The position numbers and the translations under genes are program-made. From positions 992,001-1,056,000 of the forward strand of contig JARDVN010000001.1 in the NCBI GenBank assembly GCA_028994555.1: a stretch of DNA of 64,000 bases, read 5' to 3'. Below the pieces are notes generated by a model. It did no database searches and was not told where the DNA came from. It saw only the letters and a list, made by a program, of their open reading frames with translations. Origin of the DNA: Citrobacter amalonaticus (GTDB taxonomy: Bacteria > Pseudomonadota > Gammaproteobacteria > Enterobacterales > Enterobacteriaceae). Below are positions 16,262 to 27,678 of the stretch, one piece after another; the first letter of the stretch is position 1, and each line of letters begins with the position of its first letter.

Positions 16262-17408
16262 GGTTGGGTACGGATCTGTTGGGCGCGACAAATATAATCA
16301 GTAACAGACTCACCATGCTACAGGCAATCAGGATCCCGATCAGCATATTCAGCGCATTGATGCCCAGCACCGCGGCCAGCCAAATCCACAACGACGACCC
16401 GCAGACCTGTGCTATGCCCAGCGTCGAACTGGCTACTCCTGCGCGCAGTGAAAATGGCCCCAGCGCCTGGCTCATCGCCACGCCAAAGCCGACGGAGAAT
16501 CCGGCACAGATCAGCGTCAAACCAAATAGCGTCACTGCGCTGGAATCGGCAAGGCTAAGCACAACACCGGCAGTCAGAAAGAGCACTTGTGAGGTGAACA
16601 TCAGGGTGCGCGGTTTAAAAATGCTCAGCGCGAACGGAGTGGAAAAAGAGACCACCATACTGACACCTGCGGTCATCGCCATGAGGGTGGCGTATTCACC
16701 GCGCGCAAAGCCCATCATCTCCATCAACAGCACCGGCGATATGTTCACAAAGGTGAGGATCACCGACACGCTGAGAGTTGTTATCGCCAGTCGACTGAGG
16801 AAAAAGCGGTTTACCAGCGACTCGCGTCCCTGTGGTGAGGCTGAGGTGGCGTGTATGGTCGGGCGCGTCTCTTTGAGGATGAACAGCGACAGCAGCCCGA
16901 CCGTCACTCCCATGGCGGTCATGGTATAGAACAGACTTTGCCACGGAAAACGGAGCATGATCAGATGTCCGAGAACCGGAGCCAGCACCGGGACGATACA
17001 GGTGATGCCGTTTAGCAATGACAGTACTTTTGCCCGCAGACGCTCGTTGAGCGTATCACGCAGGATGGCGAAGGCGACGACATAACAGCTACCGGCGCCA
17101 ACACCCTGTAGGAAACGTCCGCCGAGAAACAGCGTACTGCTGGTGGCCTGTGAACACAGCGTGGAAGCGATAATGAAAATGAAGGCCCCTACAAGAGCGA
17201 CAGGCTTGCGGCCGGATCGGTCAGCAATGCGTCCGGCAAACAGCATGGCGAAAGCCATCCCGGCCAGATAGACAGAGAACGCAATATGCAACTGCGCTTC
17301 GCTGGCGTTGAGATCGGCCGCGATGCGCGGTAACCCCACCAGATACATATCAATACCGGCGGGATAGAGTAAAACAAGGGCAAAACTGCAGAGTAGAAAG
17401 CGGATCAT
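16230..17408 (-). CDS. mdtL: MFS multidrug efflux protein MdtL
   Basis: Twelve-helix drug:proton antiporter of the DHA1 family, 392 residues. The loop 2-3 signature [12 protein letters not shown] is near residue 60 and antiporter motif C ([17 protein letters not shown], then [11 protein letters not shown]) lies in helix 5. The E. coli orthologue confers low-level chloramphenicol resistance. Follows tnaB on the same strand as in E. coli. Confidence 0.95.
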   Translation of the reverse strand: MIRFLLCSFALVLLYPAGIDMYLVGLPRIAADLNASEAQLHIAFSVYLAGMAFAMLFAGRIADRSGRKPVALVGAFIFIIASTLCSQATSSTLFLGGRFLQGVGAGSCYVVAFAILRDTLNERLRAKVLSLLNGITCIVPVLAPVLGHLIMLRFPWQSLFYTMTAMGVTVGLLSLFILKETRPTIHATSASPQGRESLVNRFFLSRLAITTLSVSVILTFVNISPVLLMEMMGFARGEYATLMAMTAGVSMVVSFSTPFALSIFKPRTLMFTSQVLFLTAGVVLSLADSSAVTLFGLTLICAGFSVGFGVAMSQALGPFSLRAGVASSTLGIAQVCGSSLWIWLAAVLGINALNMLIGILIACSMVSLLLIIFVAPNRSVPNHEEIHHPSRS

Positions 17409-17499
17409 AGCGTCCTCACGATAAGTGTGGCGCTAAGGATACGGGGCGACAGGGGGAGAAAGCGAATTGCCATTTGGACAACAGTGATTTCCTGAAAGG

Positions 17500-17527
17500 A
17501 CATGCCGCCCTGAATGAGGCGGCATGT
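17500..17527 (-). terminator. Hairpin after tnaB
   Basis: A perfect ten-base stem ACATGCCGCC / GGCGGCATGT with a TGAATGA-containing loop lies 20 bases beyond the tnaB stop. The T tract on the minus strand is short (CCTTTC), so termination may be partial. Confidence 0.6.
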
Positions 17528-17547
17528 CAGCCAGGAAGCACAGCAAT

Positions 17548-18803
17548 TTAACTGAATCGGGGTAACAGGTTGAAGACGTTGCCGAACCAGCAAACAATAA
17601 CCGCTACGCCGAACAGGATCACGATAGTCGGGATAATGACGCCGCCCCAGACGGTAAACATTTTATTGGGGAATTTCTGGCGGGCTTTCAGGGCCAGTAC
17701 CGCAGGGATGATCACGGCCCATATTGTTGCGCACAGCCCTGCGCCGCCGATGCCATAGATAAAACCGTTCGGGAAGATTAAGTATAAAATCGCCGGGGGG
17801 CAGGAAAGTTAACAAGACGGTTTTAAAGCGACCCATCGATGAGTTATCGAATTTGAACAGATCCGCAAGATAGTCAAATAGCCCCAGGGTCACGCCAAAA
17901 AAAGAGCTGGCGACGGCCAGATTTGAAAAAACCAACAGACAAAATTCGATGATGCCGGTTTGTTTGGTGCCGAGGAATGATTTCACTAATGAATCAACAT
18001 TACCGCCTGAGGCGATGATCTCACTGAAGCTTTCCCGCGAAATGTTACCCATGGTGCAATACAACCAGAACAGATAGATGACCAATGCCAGCAAAGAACC
18101 AAAGACAATGCTTTTAATTAATTTATCTTTTCTTTTGCCATAGCAGATGATCAGGCTGGGAATGTTTCCGTGAAAGCCAAATGAAGCAAGGCATACTGGT
18201 AATGCCATAAAAATATAAGGGAAGTAAGAGGCGTTGTTTTGAGCCTGGCCTGCTGTATCCCGCAGTATAGAAAAATCGACCTGGAAGAAGAATGACCCAA
18301 AAACGATAATAAAAGAGATAATTTTAATCCCGAGGAACAGGGAGGTAATTCGACTGGCTGCCAGTGAACTGATCCACAACACGCTGGCGACAAAAATGGC
18401 GGTGCAGATTCCAACGATTCGGGGGGTTAACGCGATACCCCATATTCATGGAGATTGTTTCGCTAATAATGGCGCCATTAGCAGAAATATAGGCATACGT
18501 GAGGATGTAAAGAACAAAGGCAACGGTAAATCCACTCACAATGTTCCACTTGTTGCCAATGAGATCTTTAGTAATGGTATTAAAACTGGATCCGACGGGG
18601 TAATTTAAATTTGCCTCTAATAACAGAAGTCCGGAATGCAACATTGAAAACCAGGCGATTATTAAGATAAACGCCCCCCAAAAAAACCACGCACCGGACA
18701 AATCAACGGGGGAGTGCAAACATCCCCCCCACCAATCACCGTACCGGCTATGACCATAATCCCCCCAAAAGGAGGAGTGTTTAGCATTCGAATTTTCTTC
18801 CAT
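17548..18803 (-). CDS. tnaB: Tryptophan permease TnaB, five homopolymer insertions
   Basis: Tryptophan:proton symporter of the aromatic amino acid permease family that feeds tryptophanase. Reading on the minus strand, the N-terminus [14 protein letters not shown] is thrown out of frame by C6 at 18761-18766, C7 at 18724-18730 and G5 (plus strand) at 18708-18712. Each run is one base too long; together they restore the frame at [14 protein letters not shown]. Two more extra bases, at 18421-18426 and 17795-17800, shift the frame after GYRVNP and after LLTFLPP. Removing five bases gives 1251 bases, 416 residues, matching the family. Eleven hydrophobic segments are visible. As written no functional permease could be made; I attribute this to base calling. 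Confidence 0.93.
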
Positions 18804-18915
18804 GATGCCTCATTAATTATTGTGAACCTATAAGGTTTTAATTATGCAACAATATAAAGGAAGTGGATTTATCGCTGGGGTGGTTATAAAGTATAACCAC
18901 CCCTGATGCTTATAA

Positions 18916-20331
18916 TTAAACTTCTTTCAGTTTAGCCGTGAAGTGACGCAATACTTTCGGTTCGTAGGTGAAGGTCAACCCTTTAATATTCACCGCGTTT
19001 TCTTTGACATGTTCAAAGGCTTCAATAATGAAGTCCATATGAGACTGAGTATACGTTGCCCTTGGGATGGTCAGACGCAGAAGCTCGGCCGGGCAAGGTA
19101 ATTGCTTACCGGTTTTAGGATCTCTGCCTAATAAGAATGAACCAATCTCAACGGCGCGGATACCGGCCACTTTATAGAGTTCGCAAGCGAGAGCCTGAGC
19201 CGGGAACTGTTCTGCCGGAATGTGCGGTAATAGTTTACCGGCATCCACAAAGGCCGCGTGACCACCGGCTTGTTGGCAAGTGACGCCAATCGCTTCGAGG
19301 CCATCGACTAAATATTGCACCTGCGCGATACGATAGGCCAGCCAGTCCTGGTTCATACCATCGACCAGACCCACCGCAAGACGCTCCATTGCGCCGCCTT
19401 CCAGACCACCGTATGTCGGGAAGCCTTCCTGTACGACGCACAGGGTTCTGCACTCGGTATAGACGTCAAAATAGGTGTCGTCTTTAATGCACAGTAAGCC
19501 ACCCATTGGCACCATCGCATCTTTTTTCGCGGACATTGCCAGCATATCGGCATATTTATAAGTTTCGCGGGTAATTTCTTCGATGCTCCAGTCCCGATAT
19601 TCTGCTTCGCGTTTCTGGATAAAATACGCATTCTCGGCAAAGCGTGCGGAGTCCATGACCACCGGAATGTCATATTTTTTGGCGATGTTATACATGGCCT
19701 TCAGGTTGGCTAATGAAACCGGTTGCCCGCCTGCAGAGTTACTGGTAATGGTCGCCACAATATACGGTACGTTGTTTGCACCGACTTCCTGAATGCCGCG
19801 CTCTAATCCATCGAGATCGAAATTTCCCTTAAAGTCATAACGAACACCCGTATCAAATGCTTCTTTGATGTACACGTTACGCACGGCGCAGCCGTTGATT
19901 TGGCTGTGTCCCTGGGTAGTATCGAAGAAGTAGTTGGAGAAAACCGCCATCTTACTTCTGTCTAACCCTTTTTCCTGCTCGCGTTTTTTGATGAGAACCG
20001 GAATATAAATTTGTTCTGCACCGCGGCCCTGGTGCGTTGGAATAGTATATTGATAACCAAAAATGTTTTTCACTGCTTCAGATAGCGCGTAATAGCTGCG
20101 ACTGCCGCTGTAGGCTTCATCCCCACGTAGCATGGCAGCTTGCATATTCTGTGTCACTGCGCCAGTACCGCTGTCAGTCAGCAGATCAATAAAGACATCT
20201 TCACTATCCAGCAGGAAAGGGTTCATCCCGGATTTAATGATTGCGTTATTCCGATGTTCTCTCGTTGTACGTTTTACCGGTTCAATAACACGAATGCGGA
20301 AGGGTTCTGGTAAATGTTTAAAGTTATCCAT
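18916..20331 (-). CDS. tnaA: Tryptophanase
   Basis: Pyridoxal-phosphate enzyme that splits tryptophan to indole, pyruvate and ammonia. It has 471 residues starting [15 protein letters not shown]. The Schiff-base lysine lies in [13 protein letters not shown] near residue 270; [12 protein letters not shown] near 195 and [11 protein letters not shown] near 223 hold cofactor contacts. The frame is open upstream to 20403, but the ATG at 20331 follows a good ribosome site (AAGGAT) and gives the family length. Intact, which implies an indole-positive organism. Confidence 0.99.
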   Translation of the reverse strand: MDNFKHLPEPFRIRVIEPVKRTTREHRNNAIIKSGMNPFLLDSEDVFIDLLTDSGTGAVTQNMQAAMLRGDEAYSGSRSYYALSEAVKNIFGYQYTIPTHQGRGAEQIYIPVLIKKREQEKGLDRSKMAVFSNYFFDTTQGHSQINGCAVRNVYIKEAFDTGVRYDFKGNFDLDGLERGIQEVGANNVPYIVATITSNSAGGQPVSLANLKAMYNIAKKYDIPVVMDSARFAENAYFIQKREAEYRDWSIEEITRETYKYADMLAMSAKKDAMVPMGGLLCIKDDTYFDVYTECRTLCVVQEGFPTYGGLEGGAMERLAVGLVDGMNQDWLAYRIAQVQYLVDGLEAIGVTCQQAGGHAAFVDAGKLLPHIPAEQFPAQALACELYKVAGIRAVEIGSFLLGRDPKTGKQLPCPAELLRLTIPRATYTQSHMDFIIEAFEHVKENAVNIKGLTFTYEPKVLRHFTAKLKEV

Positions 20332-20574
20332 GACATAATCCTTTAATTTATTTCGCTGTATTGACTCAATACGTCTGCACGCGGGTATAAATATACCCGG
20401 CATAATTCACCCCTCATTTATTCCAGCCATGCCTGTATTTTCGTTTTAAAAAACGAACAGGCATACGTGGCGTTGCGATATGCAATCACAATGAGGAATT
20501 GAGCTATGTTTGAGATATGCCAAATGAACAGACTACGAATAGCCTATGCTCTGGCAAAATAAAGGCAGGGAAAC

Positions 20575-20649
20575 TTAAGGGTGATGATTGACAATTTTAT
20601 TGTCAACATTAAACCATTTTGAAATGATGTATGCATGTAAGATAATCAT
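20575..20649 (-). CDS. tnaC: Tryptophanase leader peptide TnaC
   Basis: A 24-residue leader that stalls its own ribosome when free tryptophan is high, so blocking Rho and allowing tnaAB transcription. It ends HHP-stop and contains SKWFNVDNKIVN. The three residues needed in E. coli are all at the same positions: Trp12, Asp16 and Pro24, with TAA directly after the proline. The N-terminus (MIILHAYII) differs from E. coli while the stalling half is nearly unchanged. The 243-base spacer to tnaA is the expected Rho-loading and pausing region. Confidence 0.95.
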   Translation of the reverse strand: MIILHAYIISKWFNVDNKIVNHHP

Positions 20650-20679
20650 GATTGAGTTATCCTCTGTAGACACAGTGCT

Positions 20680-20740
20680 ACATTATGGCAATGAAAATAT
20701 TTGTCTATGAGAGAATAATTTAACTGTGATAAAACTCACA
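20680..20740 (-). promoter_or_regulatory. tna promoter with CRP site
   Basis: A perfect CRP half-site pair TGTGA-N6-TCACA lies at 20725-20740. A -10 like TAATGT (minus strand, 20680-20685) is about 30 bases before tnaC with TAGACA as a plausible -35. The spacing puts CRP near -60, as in the E. coli tna operon (class I activation). Confidence 0.8.
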
Positions 20741-20799
20741 GTTAAATTTAAATTAAATTAATTAAGGATCATTCAATTAAATCGTAAAATCAATATACG

Positions 20800-21730
20800 T
20801 TAGCGATTAACTGAACGCGCGATGCGCGTATAGGTATGTCTGACGCCACGAATCGCCACGCTGTAGGCCAGTATATTTTCCGGCAACGCCATTCCCATAT
20901 AGCCAGTATCGCCAATATGATGGAGATCCGCCCCCCGCCATTTTGCTCATCAGGGCAATCTGGCGAATGGTACTGACGTCTGCGCCTTCCTGAGAGGTGC
21001 CGATTGCCGTCATTGCCAGTGCGCCGTGCGCGTGTGCACACGCGATCAGCGACTCTACTTTTTGTTGGCTCATACCCGGTACAGTGCCCGGAGCTGGAAT
21101 GAGCACGATATCTGCGCCCTGATCGGCAAAGGCAGCGACGTCATTTTCGCTGATAATTGCGCTGCCGCTTTCCCGGACAATCCCAGCGCCGTGCATTTTA
21201 CCGGTGATGATAATGGCGCTGTCGCCAACGGCTTCACGGATCGCTTTCACCGCTTTGCCCAATGACTGATTACTGACGCCGTTGTTGGGATTTCCCGTCA
21301 GCACCAGGATCTTCGCGCCCATTGCGACCAGTTTACGGGCATTCTCTGCGGTGGCAGCACGGCCTGGCTTCATCTTCCAGATATCGTCATGCGCACTGGC
21401 AAATGCAGGATCAACGGCCTCCAGGTTGACGCCAATGATGCGTCCGGTCAGGCGCTGCAGTTCATGCAACGTCTGATCCGGTGCGGTACCGGCAGGCATT
21501 CCCTGAATTAGTGGTGCTTCGCTATCGAACATATTGATCAGCAGAATGTCCGCGCCCTGTGACGCGGCAAGTTCGGCATTGGTGACGTTATTAAGCAGCG
21601 GTTGGGTAATGGCGATGGTTTCACTAACCAGGACGCGGCCTTCACTGGCGCGAATTGCATACAACAGCGCGGTTTTGTCCATGCACGCGAAATCAGAAGC
21701 ACTACAGTCAAGTAAACGTTTATGTTCCAT
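20800..21730 (-). CDS. Conserved barrel-like protein of unknown function, one frameshift near the 3' end
   Basis: About 309 residues after correction. I do not recognise a characterised family member; the repeated hydrophobic strands ending in glycine-rich or acidic turns (GADILLINMFD, IIGVNLEAVDP, ILVLTGNPNNGVSN, IIITGKMHGAG, ADIVLIPAPGTVPGM) look like a (beta/alpha)8 barrel with phosphate-binding ends. As written the frame goes wrong after MSKMAG; six C (plus strand) at 20931-20936 instead of five. With five it continues ADLHHIGDTGYMGMALPEN and ends at TAA 20800-20802. No signal peptide. It sits between tnaC and mnmE, where E. coli K-12 has nothing, so it is accessory. A role near phosphosugar or PEP-type chemistry is a guess only. 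Confidence 0.75.
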
Positions 21731-21759
21731 AAAAAAGAGGCCCTCTTATAAAACGATAA

Positions 21760-21791
21760 CGCCCCGAATAACTGACTGTTAATTCGGGGCG
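21760..21791 (-). terminator. Terminator after mnmE
   Basis: CGCCCCGAAT / ATTCGGGGCG ten-base stem immediately after the mnmE stop, with a T-rich minus-strand tail (GTTATCGTTTTATAAG). Confidence 0.75.
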
Positions 21792-21797
21792 ACAGGA

Positions 21798-23163
21798 TTA
21801 CTTACCAATACAGAAGCTGGAGAAAATTCGCCCCAGCAGATCGTCGGAAGTAAATTCTCCAGTGATCTCGCTTAAGCTTTGCTGGGCCAGACGTAGCTCT
21901 TCAGCCAGTAATTCACCTGCCCACGCGCCTAACAGTTGGGTTTTGCCCTGCTGGAGATGCTCAGCGGCTTCGGCCAGCGCCTGCAGGTGACGGCGACGGG
22001 CCAGGAAGCCGCCTTCCATATTGGTATCGAAGCCCATACTCTGTTTGAGATGGTTGCGTAGCACGTCCACACCTTCACCGGTGCGCGCCGAAAGACGAAC
22101 CAGTGAGTGACCATTCACCTCGCTGATACCCAGCGGCTCGCCGGTGATATCCGCTTTGTTTCGCACCACGGTAATGGGCAGTTTTGACGGTAAACGAGCG
22201 ATAAAGTCCGGCCAGATATCAGCCGGGTCAACGGCATCCGTGGTGGTGCCATCGACCATAAACAGCACGCGATCCGCCTGCTCAATTTCCTGCCAGGCCC
22301 GTTCGATACCGATACGCTCCACTTCGTCGCTGGCCTCACGCAGACCGGCGGTATCGATAATGTGCAACGGCATGCCATCGATATGGATGTGTTCACGCAG
22401 CACGTCGCGCGTGGTCCCGGCGATGTCAGTGACAATGGCCGCCTCACGTCCCGCCAGAGCGTTCAGAAGGCTTGATTTACCGGCGTTAGGGCGCCCGGCA
22501 ATGACCACCTTCATCCCTTCACGCAGCAGGCTGCCCTGACGCGCTTCAGCGCGAACGGCATCAAGATCGGTAATCACACCATTGAGCTGTGCTTCGATTT
22601 TGCCATCGGAAAGGAAGTCGATCTCTTCGTCCGGAAAGTCGATGGCCGCTTCTACGTAGATGCGCAGGTGAGTAAGTGCTTCCACCAGATGGTTTACGCG
22701 GGCGGAAAACGCCCCCCTGCAATGAGTTCAACGCTGAACGAGCCGCCTGTTCAGAACTGGCATCAATCAGGTCGGCAATCGCTTCGGCCTGGGCTAAGTC
22801 GAGCTTATCGTTGAGAAACGCACGCTCAGAGAACTCGCCAGGGCGGGCAATACGCAGGCCGGGCAGCGTCAGGATGCGTTTTAACAGCAGGTCGAGAATG
22901 ACCGGGCCGCCGTGTCCCTGTAGCTCCAGCACATCCTCACCCGTAAATGAGTTCGGGCCGGGGAACCACAAGGCGATCCCCTGGTCCAGCGCGGTGCCGT
23001 CGGCATCTTTAAACGGCAGATAGTCGGCGTAACGGGGTTTGGGCAGTTTGCCCAGAACGGCTTCGGCCACCTCACGCGCCTTCAGGCCGGAGATGCGCAG
23101 AATACCCACACCACCGCGTCCCGGTGGGGTAGCCTGGGCGACGATAGTGTCGTTATGGCTCAT
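21798..23163 (-). CDS. mnmE: tRNA modification GTPase MnmE, one frameshift
   Basis: With MnmG it makes the 5-carboxymethylaminomethyl group on wobble uridine 34 of several tRNAs. The N-terminal folate-binding domain starts [20 protein letters not shown]; the G domain has G1 GRPNAGKSS near 223, G3 DTAGLRE near 270 and G4 NKAD near 335; the C-terminus is the invariant CIGK. Six C (plus strand) at 22712-22717, where five are expected, break the frame at [16 protein letters not shown]. Removing one base gives 454 residues, the family length. Confidence 0.96.
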
Positions 23164-23186
23164 GGTTTTTCTCTTTCAATACCCAT

Positions 23187-23216
23187 AAAAAAAGGCGGTC
23201 ATCAGACCGCCCTTTG
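23187..23216 (-). terminator. Terminator between yidC and mnmE
   Basis: GGGCGGTCTGATGACCGCC hairpin on the minus strand followed by seven T, between the yidC stop and the mnmE start. Confidence 0.8.
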
Positions 23217-23231
23217 TTTTATGTTCCGTTT

Positions 23232-23263
23232 GCCGGAAGGCGGCTTCGCCTTATCCGGCCTAC
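23232..23263. repeat. Single REP element
   Basis: TGCCGGAAGGCGGCTTCGCC with TTATCCGGCCTAC, directly after the yidC stop. Confidence 0.8.
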
Positions 23264-23270
23264 AACCGAA

Positions 23271-24917
23271 TCAGGACTTTTTCTTCTCGCGGCTATGCAG
23301 GCCACGCTTCTCCAGACCACGGTAAATCAGCTGTTGCTGAATGATGGTCACCAGGTTGCTGACGATATAGTACAGCACCAGACCTGACGGGAACCATAAG
23401 AAGAACACGGTGAAGATGACCGGCATAAAGGTCATGATCTTCTGCTGCATCGGGTCGGTCACGGTGGTCGGCGACATCTTCTGGATGAAGAACATCGTTA
23501 CGCCCATTAGGATCGGCAGGATGTAGTACGGGTCCTGTGCAGACAAGTCATGGATCCACAGGGCGAACGGCGCATGACGCAGTTCCACGGAGCCCATCAG
23601 CATATAGTACAGCGCCAGGAAGATTGGCATCTGGATGATCAGCGGGAAGCAGCCGCCCAGCGGGTTAACCTTCTCAGCCTTGTACAGGGCCATCATTTCC
23701 TGGCTCTGACGCTGTTTGTCATCGCCCAGACGCTCACGCATTGCCTGAATCTTCGGCTGCAGCATACGCATCTTCGCCATGGAGGTGTACTGCGCTTTAG
23801 TCAGCGGGTACATGATGCCACGAACGATAAAGGTGATGATGATAATGGAGAAGCCCCAGTTACCGACGAAACTGTGGATCCATTTCAGCAGTTTGAACAG
23901 CGGCTGAGAGATGAACCACAACCAACCGTAATCCACGGTCAGATCCAGGTGCGGTGCAACGGCCGCCATTTTGTCCTGAATTTCCGGGCCAACCCACAGG
24001 GTGCTGGTCATCGCGCCAGACTGACCCGGCTGAACCAGTACCGGCTGAGATTTATAGCCGATAGCGGCAATGCCGTTACCCAGGTTCGCGGTATAGAAGT
24101 TGTTGGTACCGTCGTTACGTGGCACCCATGCCGTGGCAAAATACTGTTGCAGCATCGCCACCCAACCGTCTTTCGCATTGACGTTCAGGTTTTCGTTATC
24201 CGCGATGGTGTCGAATTTGTATTTTTCATACTTCTCATCTGGCGTGGAGTACGCAGCGCCACGGAAAGTATGCAGCGCGAAGTTGCTGCTTCCGGTATCG
24301 CGATGAGACGGCAGATTGATGGATTGCTTCAGCTGACCAAAGGTGGAGATCTCCAGCGGTTTCTCGCCGGCGTTCTGCACGCTGTAGTTCACGTTCACCG
24401 CATAGTCGCCACGTTTGAGGACAAACGTTTTGGTAAAGGTGTTACCCGCGGCATCCGTATAGGTCATCGGGATCTGCAGCTCGTTCTGACCATCAGCCAG
24501 GACAAAAGCGTCTTTTTCGACGTTGTACAGCGGACGTGGGCCGTTAGCCGGGTTATCCGGGCCGTCACGACCTGTCAGACCGCTCTGAGCCTGATAGATA
24601 AACTGCGGCGTGGTTTCCAGCAGCTGGAACGGTTCGCTGGAACCGAGTTCTTTCGGGTAAGCTGGCAGCAGGGCCTGTTCCACATCACCACCACGGGTGT
24701 TAATGGTCAGATCAAGCACGTCAGTCTTAACCGTAATCAGTTTCCCCTGGCCACTGGCCGGTACGCCCTGGTCGGCGGCGCTACCCGCTGCGGTGGTCGT
24801 TGTCTGCGTGGTCTGTTGGGTCTGAGGTTGAGGATTTTTATCCTGCTCCCAGGCTTGCCAGATCATGAAAGACACGAACAGCAAAGCGATGACTAAAAGA
24901 TTGCGTTGCGAATCCAT
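23271..24917 (-). CDS. yidC: Membrane protein insertase YidC
   Basis: Inserts and folds inner-membrane proteins, alone or with SecYEG. It has 548 residues, the enteric length. The first helix ([18 protein letters not shown], residues 5-22) is followed by the large periplasmic beta domain to about 340, then five helices containing the conserved [19 protein letters not shown] (Arg near 366 lies in the membrane groove) and [17 protein letters not shown] [14 protein letters not shown]. The basic tail REKKKS binds ribosomes. Cotranscribed with yidD and rnpA upstream. Confidence 0.98.
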   Translation of the reverse strand: MDSQRNLLVIALLFVSFMIWQAWEQDKNPQPQTQQTTQTTTTAAGSAADQGVPASGQGKLITVKTDVLDLTINTRGGDVEQALLPAYPKELGSSEPFQLLETTPQFIYQAQSGLTGRDGPDNPANGPRPLYNVEKDAFVLADGQNELQIPMTYTDAAGNTFTKTFVLKRGDYAVNVNYSVQNAGEKPLEISTFGQLKQSINLPSHRDTGSSNFALHTFRGAAYSTPDEKYEKYKFDTIADNENLNVNAKDGWVAMLQQYFATAWVPRNDGTNNFYTANLGNGIAAIGYKSQPVLVQPGQSGAMTSTLWVGPEIQDKMAAVAPHLDLTVDYGWLWFISQPLFKLLKWIHSFVGNWGFSIIIITFIVRGIMYPLTKAQYTSMAKMRMLQPKIQAMRERLGDDKQRQSQEMMALYKAEKVNPLGGCFPLIIQMPIFLALYYMLMGSVELRHAPFALWIHDLSAQDPYYILPILMGVTMFFIQKMSPTTVTDPMQQKIMTFMPVIFTVFFLWFPSGLVLYYIVSNLVTIIQQQLIYRGLEKRGLHSREKKKS

Positions 24918-24919
24918 CG

Positions 24920-25177
24920 TTAGTGTTCTCTGGTATCAAATGGTCCGGGCGGGACGGGATCGTCACCACCAGGGTGTAAAGGGTGGCATTTTAATACGCG
25001 TTTCACCGTCAACCAACTGCCTTTTATCACTCCAAACCTGCGCAATGCCTCAATTCCGTAGCTTGAACACGTTGGAGTGAAACGGCAATGCGGCCCAAGC
25101 AGCGGACTGATCAGGCGTTGATAGACCCGAATAAGGGCTATCAGGACCCGCGAGCCAGGCGACAATGGCGGCGCCAT
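24920..25177 (-). CDS. yidD: Membrane protein insertion efficiency factor YidD
   Basis: Small membrane-associated protein of 85 residues that helps YidC-dependent insertion. The family core [19 protein letters not shown] with its paired cysteines is at about residues 31-49, and [13 protein letters not shown] [14 protein letters not shown] near 63. Starts inside rnpA (37-base overlap in another frame) and ends two bases before yidC, as in all Enterobacteriaceae. Confidence 0.96.
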
Positions 25178-25500
25178 AATTTTTCCAACGCTTCCGAGAG
25201 TGCACGGTTATCGAGGTCGGCAACCCCCTTTTTCGCTACCACCACGAAGTCCATTGCTGGCAACTCATGCTGACGCAGACGAAAGCTTTCACGCGTCAGA
25301 CGTTTAATCCGATTGCGTTCATGCGCGCGTCGAACGTTTTTCTTGGCGACGGTTAGACCGATACGGGGATGCCCCAGCGAATTCAGGCGGCCGAGGATGG
25401 TGATTTGCGGCGTGCCAGCCCGTTGTGGCTGCTGGAAGACGAATGTGAAATGATTGGGAGTTAACAAACGTAACTCCCTGGGAAATGCGAGCTTAACCAC
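25141..25500 (-). CDS. rnpA: Ribonuclease P protein component
   Basis: Protein cofactor of the RNase P ribozyme, 119 residues. The RNR signature [18 protein letters not shown] spans about residues 58-75. It starts with GTG (25498-25500), the codon used in E. coli. Lies 16 bases after rpmH and overlaps yidD. Confidence 0.97.
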
Positions 25501-25516
25501 TCAGGGGTTAGCTTTA

Positions 25517-26264
<748 letters not shown>

Positions 26265-27674
26265 GTGTCACTTTCGCTTTGGCAGCAGTGTCTTGCCCGA
26301 TTGCAGGATGAGTTACCAGCCACAGAATTCAGTATGTGGATACGCCCTTTGCAGGCGGAACTGAGCGATAACACGCTGGCTTTGTATGCGCCAAACCGTT
26401 TTGTGCTCGATTGGGTAAGAGACAAGTACCTTAACAATATCAATGGGCTGCTGAATAACTTCTGCGGTGCGGATGCCCCACAACTGCGTTTTGAGGTCGG
26501 AACGAAACCCGTCAGCCAGACGCTGAAGCCGCCCGTGAACAACAACGTCGCTGCACCGGCTCAGGTGGCACACCAGGTTCAACCGCAGCGCGCGGCGCCT
26601 GTCGCGGCGCGTCCGGGCTGGGATAATGTGCCCGCGCCGGCAGAACCCACCTATCGCTCTAACGTCAACGTCAAACACACGTTTGATAACTTCGTTGAAG
26701 GTAAATCCAACCAACTGGCACGCGCGGCGGCGCGTCAGGTGGCGGATAACCCTGGCGGCGCCTATAACCCACTGTTCCTTTATGGTGGCACCGGTCTGGG
26801 TAAAACCCACCTGCTGCACGCGGTGGGAAATGGCATTATGGCGCGTAAACCTAATGCTAAAGTGGTGTATATGCACTCCGAACGCTTTGTCCAGGACATG
26901 GTAAAAGCCCTGCAAAACAATGCGATCGAAGAGTTTAAACGCTATTATCGTTCCGTCGACGCCCTCCTCATCGATGACATCCAGTTCTTTGCTAATAAAG
27001 AACGATCCCAGGAAGAGTTTTTCCACACCTTTAACGCCCTTCTTGAAGGCAATCAGCAGATCATTTTGACCTCGGATCGTTATCCAAAAGAGATCAACGG
27101 CGTTGAGGATCGTCTTAAATCCCGCTTCGGCTGGGGGCTGACGGTGGCGATCGAGCCGCCAGAACTGGAAACCCGCGTGGCGATCCTGATGAAAAAAGCC
27201 GACGAGAACGACATTCGTCTTCCGGGCGAGGTGGCCTTCTTTATTGCCAAGCGCCTGCGCTCTAACGTGCGTGAGCTGGAAGGGGCGCTGAACCGCGTGA
27301 TCGCCAACGCCAACTTTACCGGTCGGGCGATTACCATCGACTTCGTTCGCGAAGCGCTGCGCGATCTGCTGGCGTTGCAGGAAAAACTGGTCACCATCGA
27401 CAATATTCAGAAGACGGTGGCGGAGTATTACAAAATCAAAATTGCGGATTTGCTGTCCAAGCGTCGTTCTCGCTCGGTAGCGCGTCCGCGTCAGATGGCC
27501 ATGGCGCTGGCGAAAGAGCTCACCAACCATAGCTTGCCGGAAATTGGCGATGCGTTTGGTGGCCGCGACCACACTACGGTGCTTCATGCCTGCCGTAAGA
27601 TTGAGCAGTTGCGTGAAGAAAGCCATGATATTAAAGAAGATTTCTCAAACTTAATCAGAACATTATCTTCGTGA
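26265..27674 (+). CDS. dnaA: Chromosomal replication initiator DnaA
   Basis: AAA+ protein that opens oriC. It has 469 residues from a GTG start at 26265 ([18 protein letters not shown]), preceded by GTGGAGT. Domain I covers about residues 1-85, a proline/alanine-rich linker runs to about 130, the AAA+ core has Walker [10 protein letters not shown] near 175 and Walker [10 protein letters not shown] near 233, and the C-terminal DNA-binding signature is [18 protein letters not shown]. The linker differs most from E. coli. dnaN follows after four bases. Confidence 0.99.
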   Translation: MSLSLWQQCLARLQDELPATEFSMWIRPLQAELSDNTLALYAPNRFVLDWVRDKYLNNINGLLNNFCGADAPQLRFEVGTKPVSQTLKPPVNNNVAAPAQVAHQVQPQRAAPVAARPGWDNVPAPAEPTYRSNVNVKHTFDNFVEGKSNQLARAAARQVADNPGGAYNPLFLYGGTGLGKTHLLHAVGNGIMARKPNAKVVYMHSERFVQDMVKALQNNAIEEFKRYYRSVDALLIDDIQFFANKERSQEEFFHTFNALLEGNQQIILTSDRYPKEINGVEDRLKSRFGWGLTVAIEPPELETRVAILMKKADENDIRLPGEVAFFIAKRLRSNVRELEGALNRVIANANFTGRAITIDFVREALRDLLALQEKLVTIDNIQKTVAEYYKIKIADLLSKRRSRSVARPRQMAMALAKELTNHSLPEIGDAFGGRDHTTVLHACRKIEQLREESHDIKEDFSNLIRTLSS

Positions 27675-27678
27675 CGCT

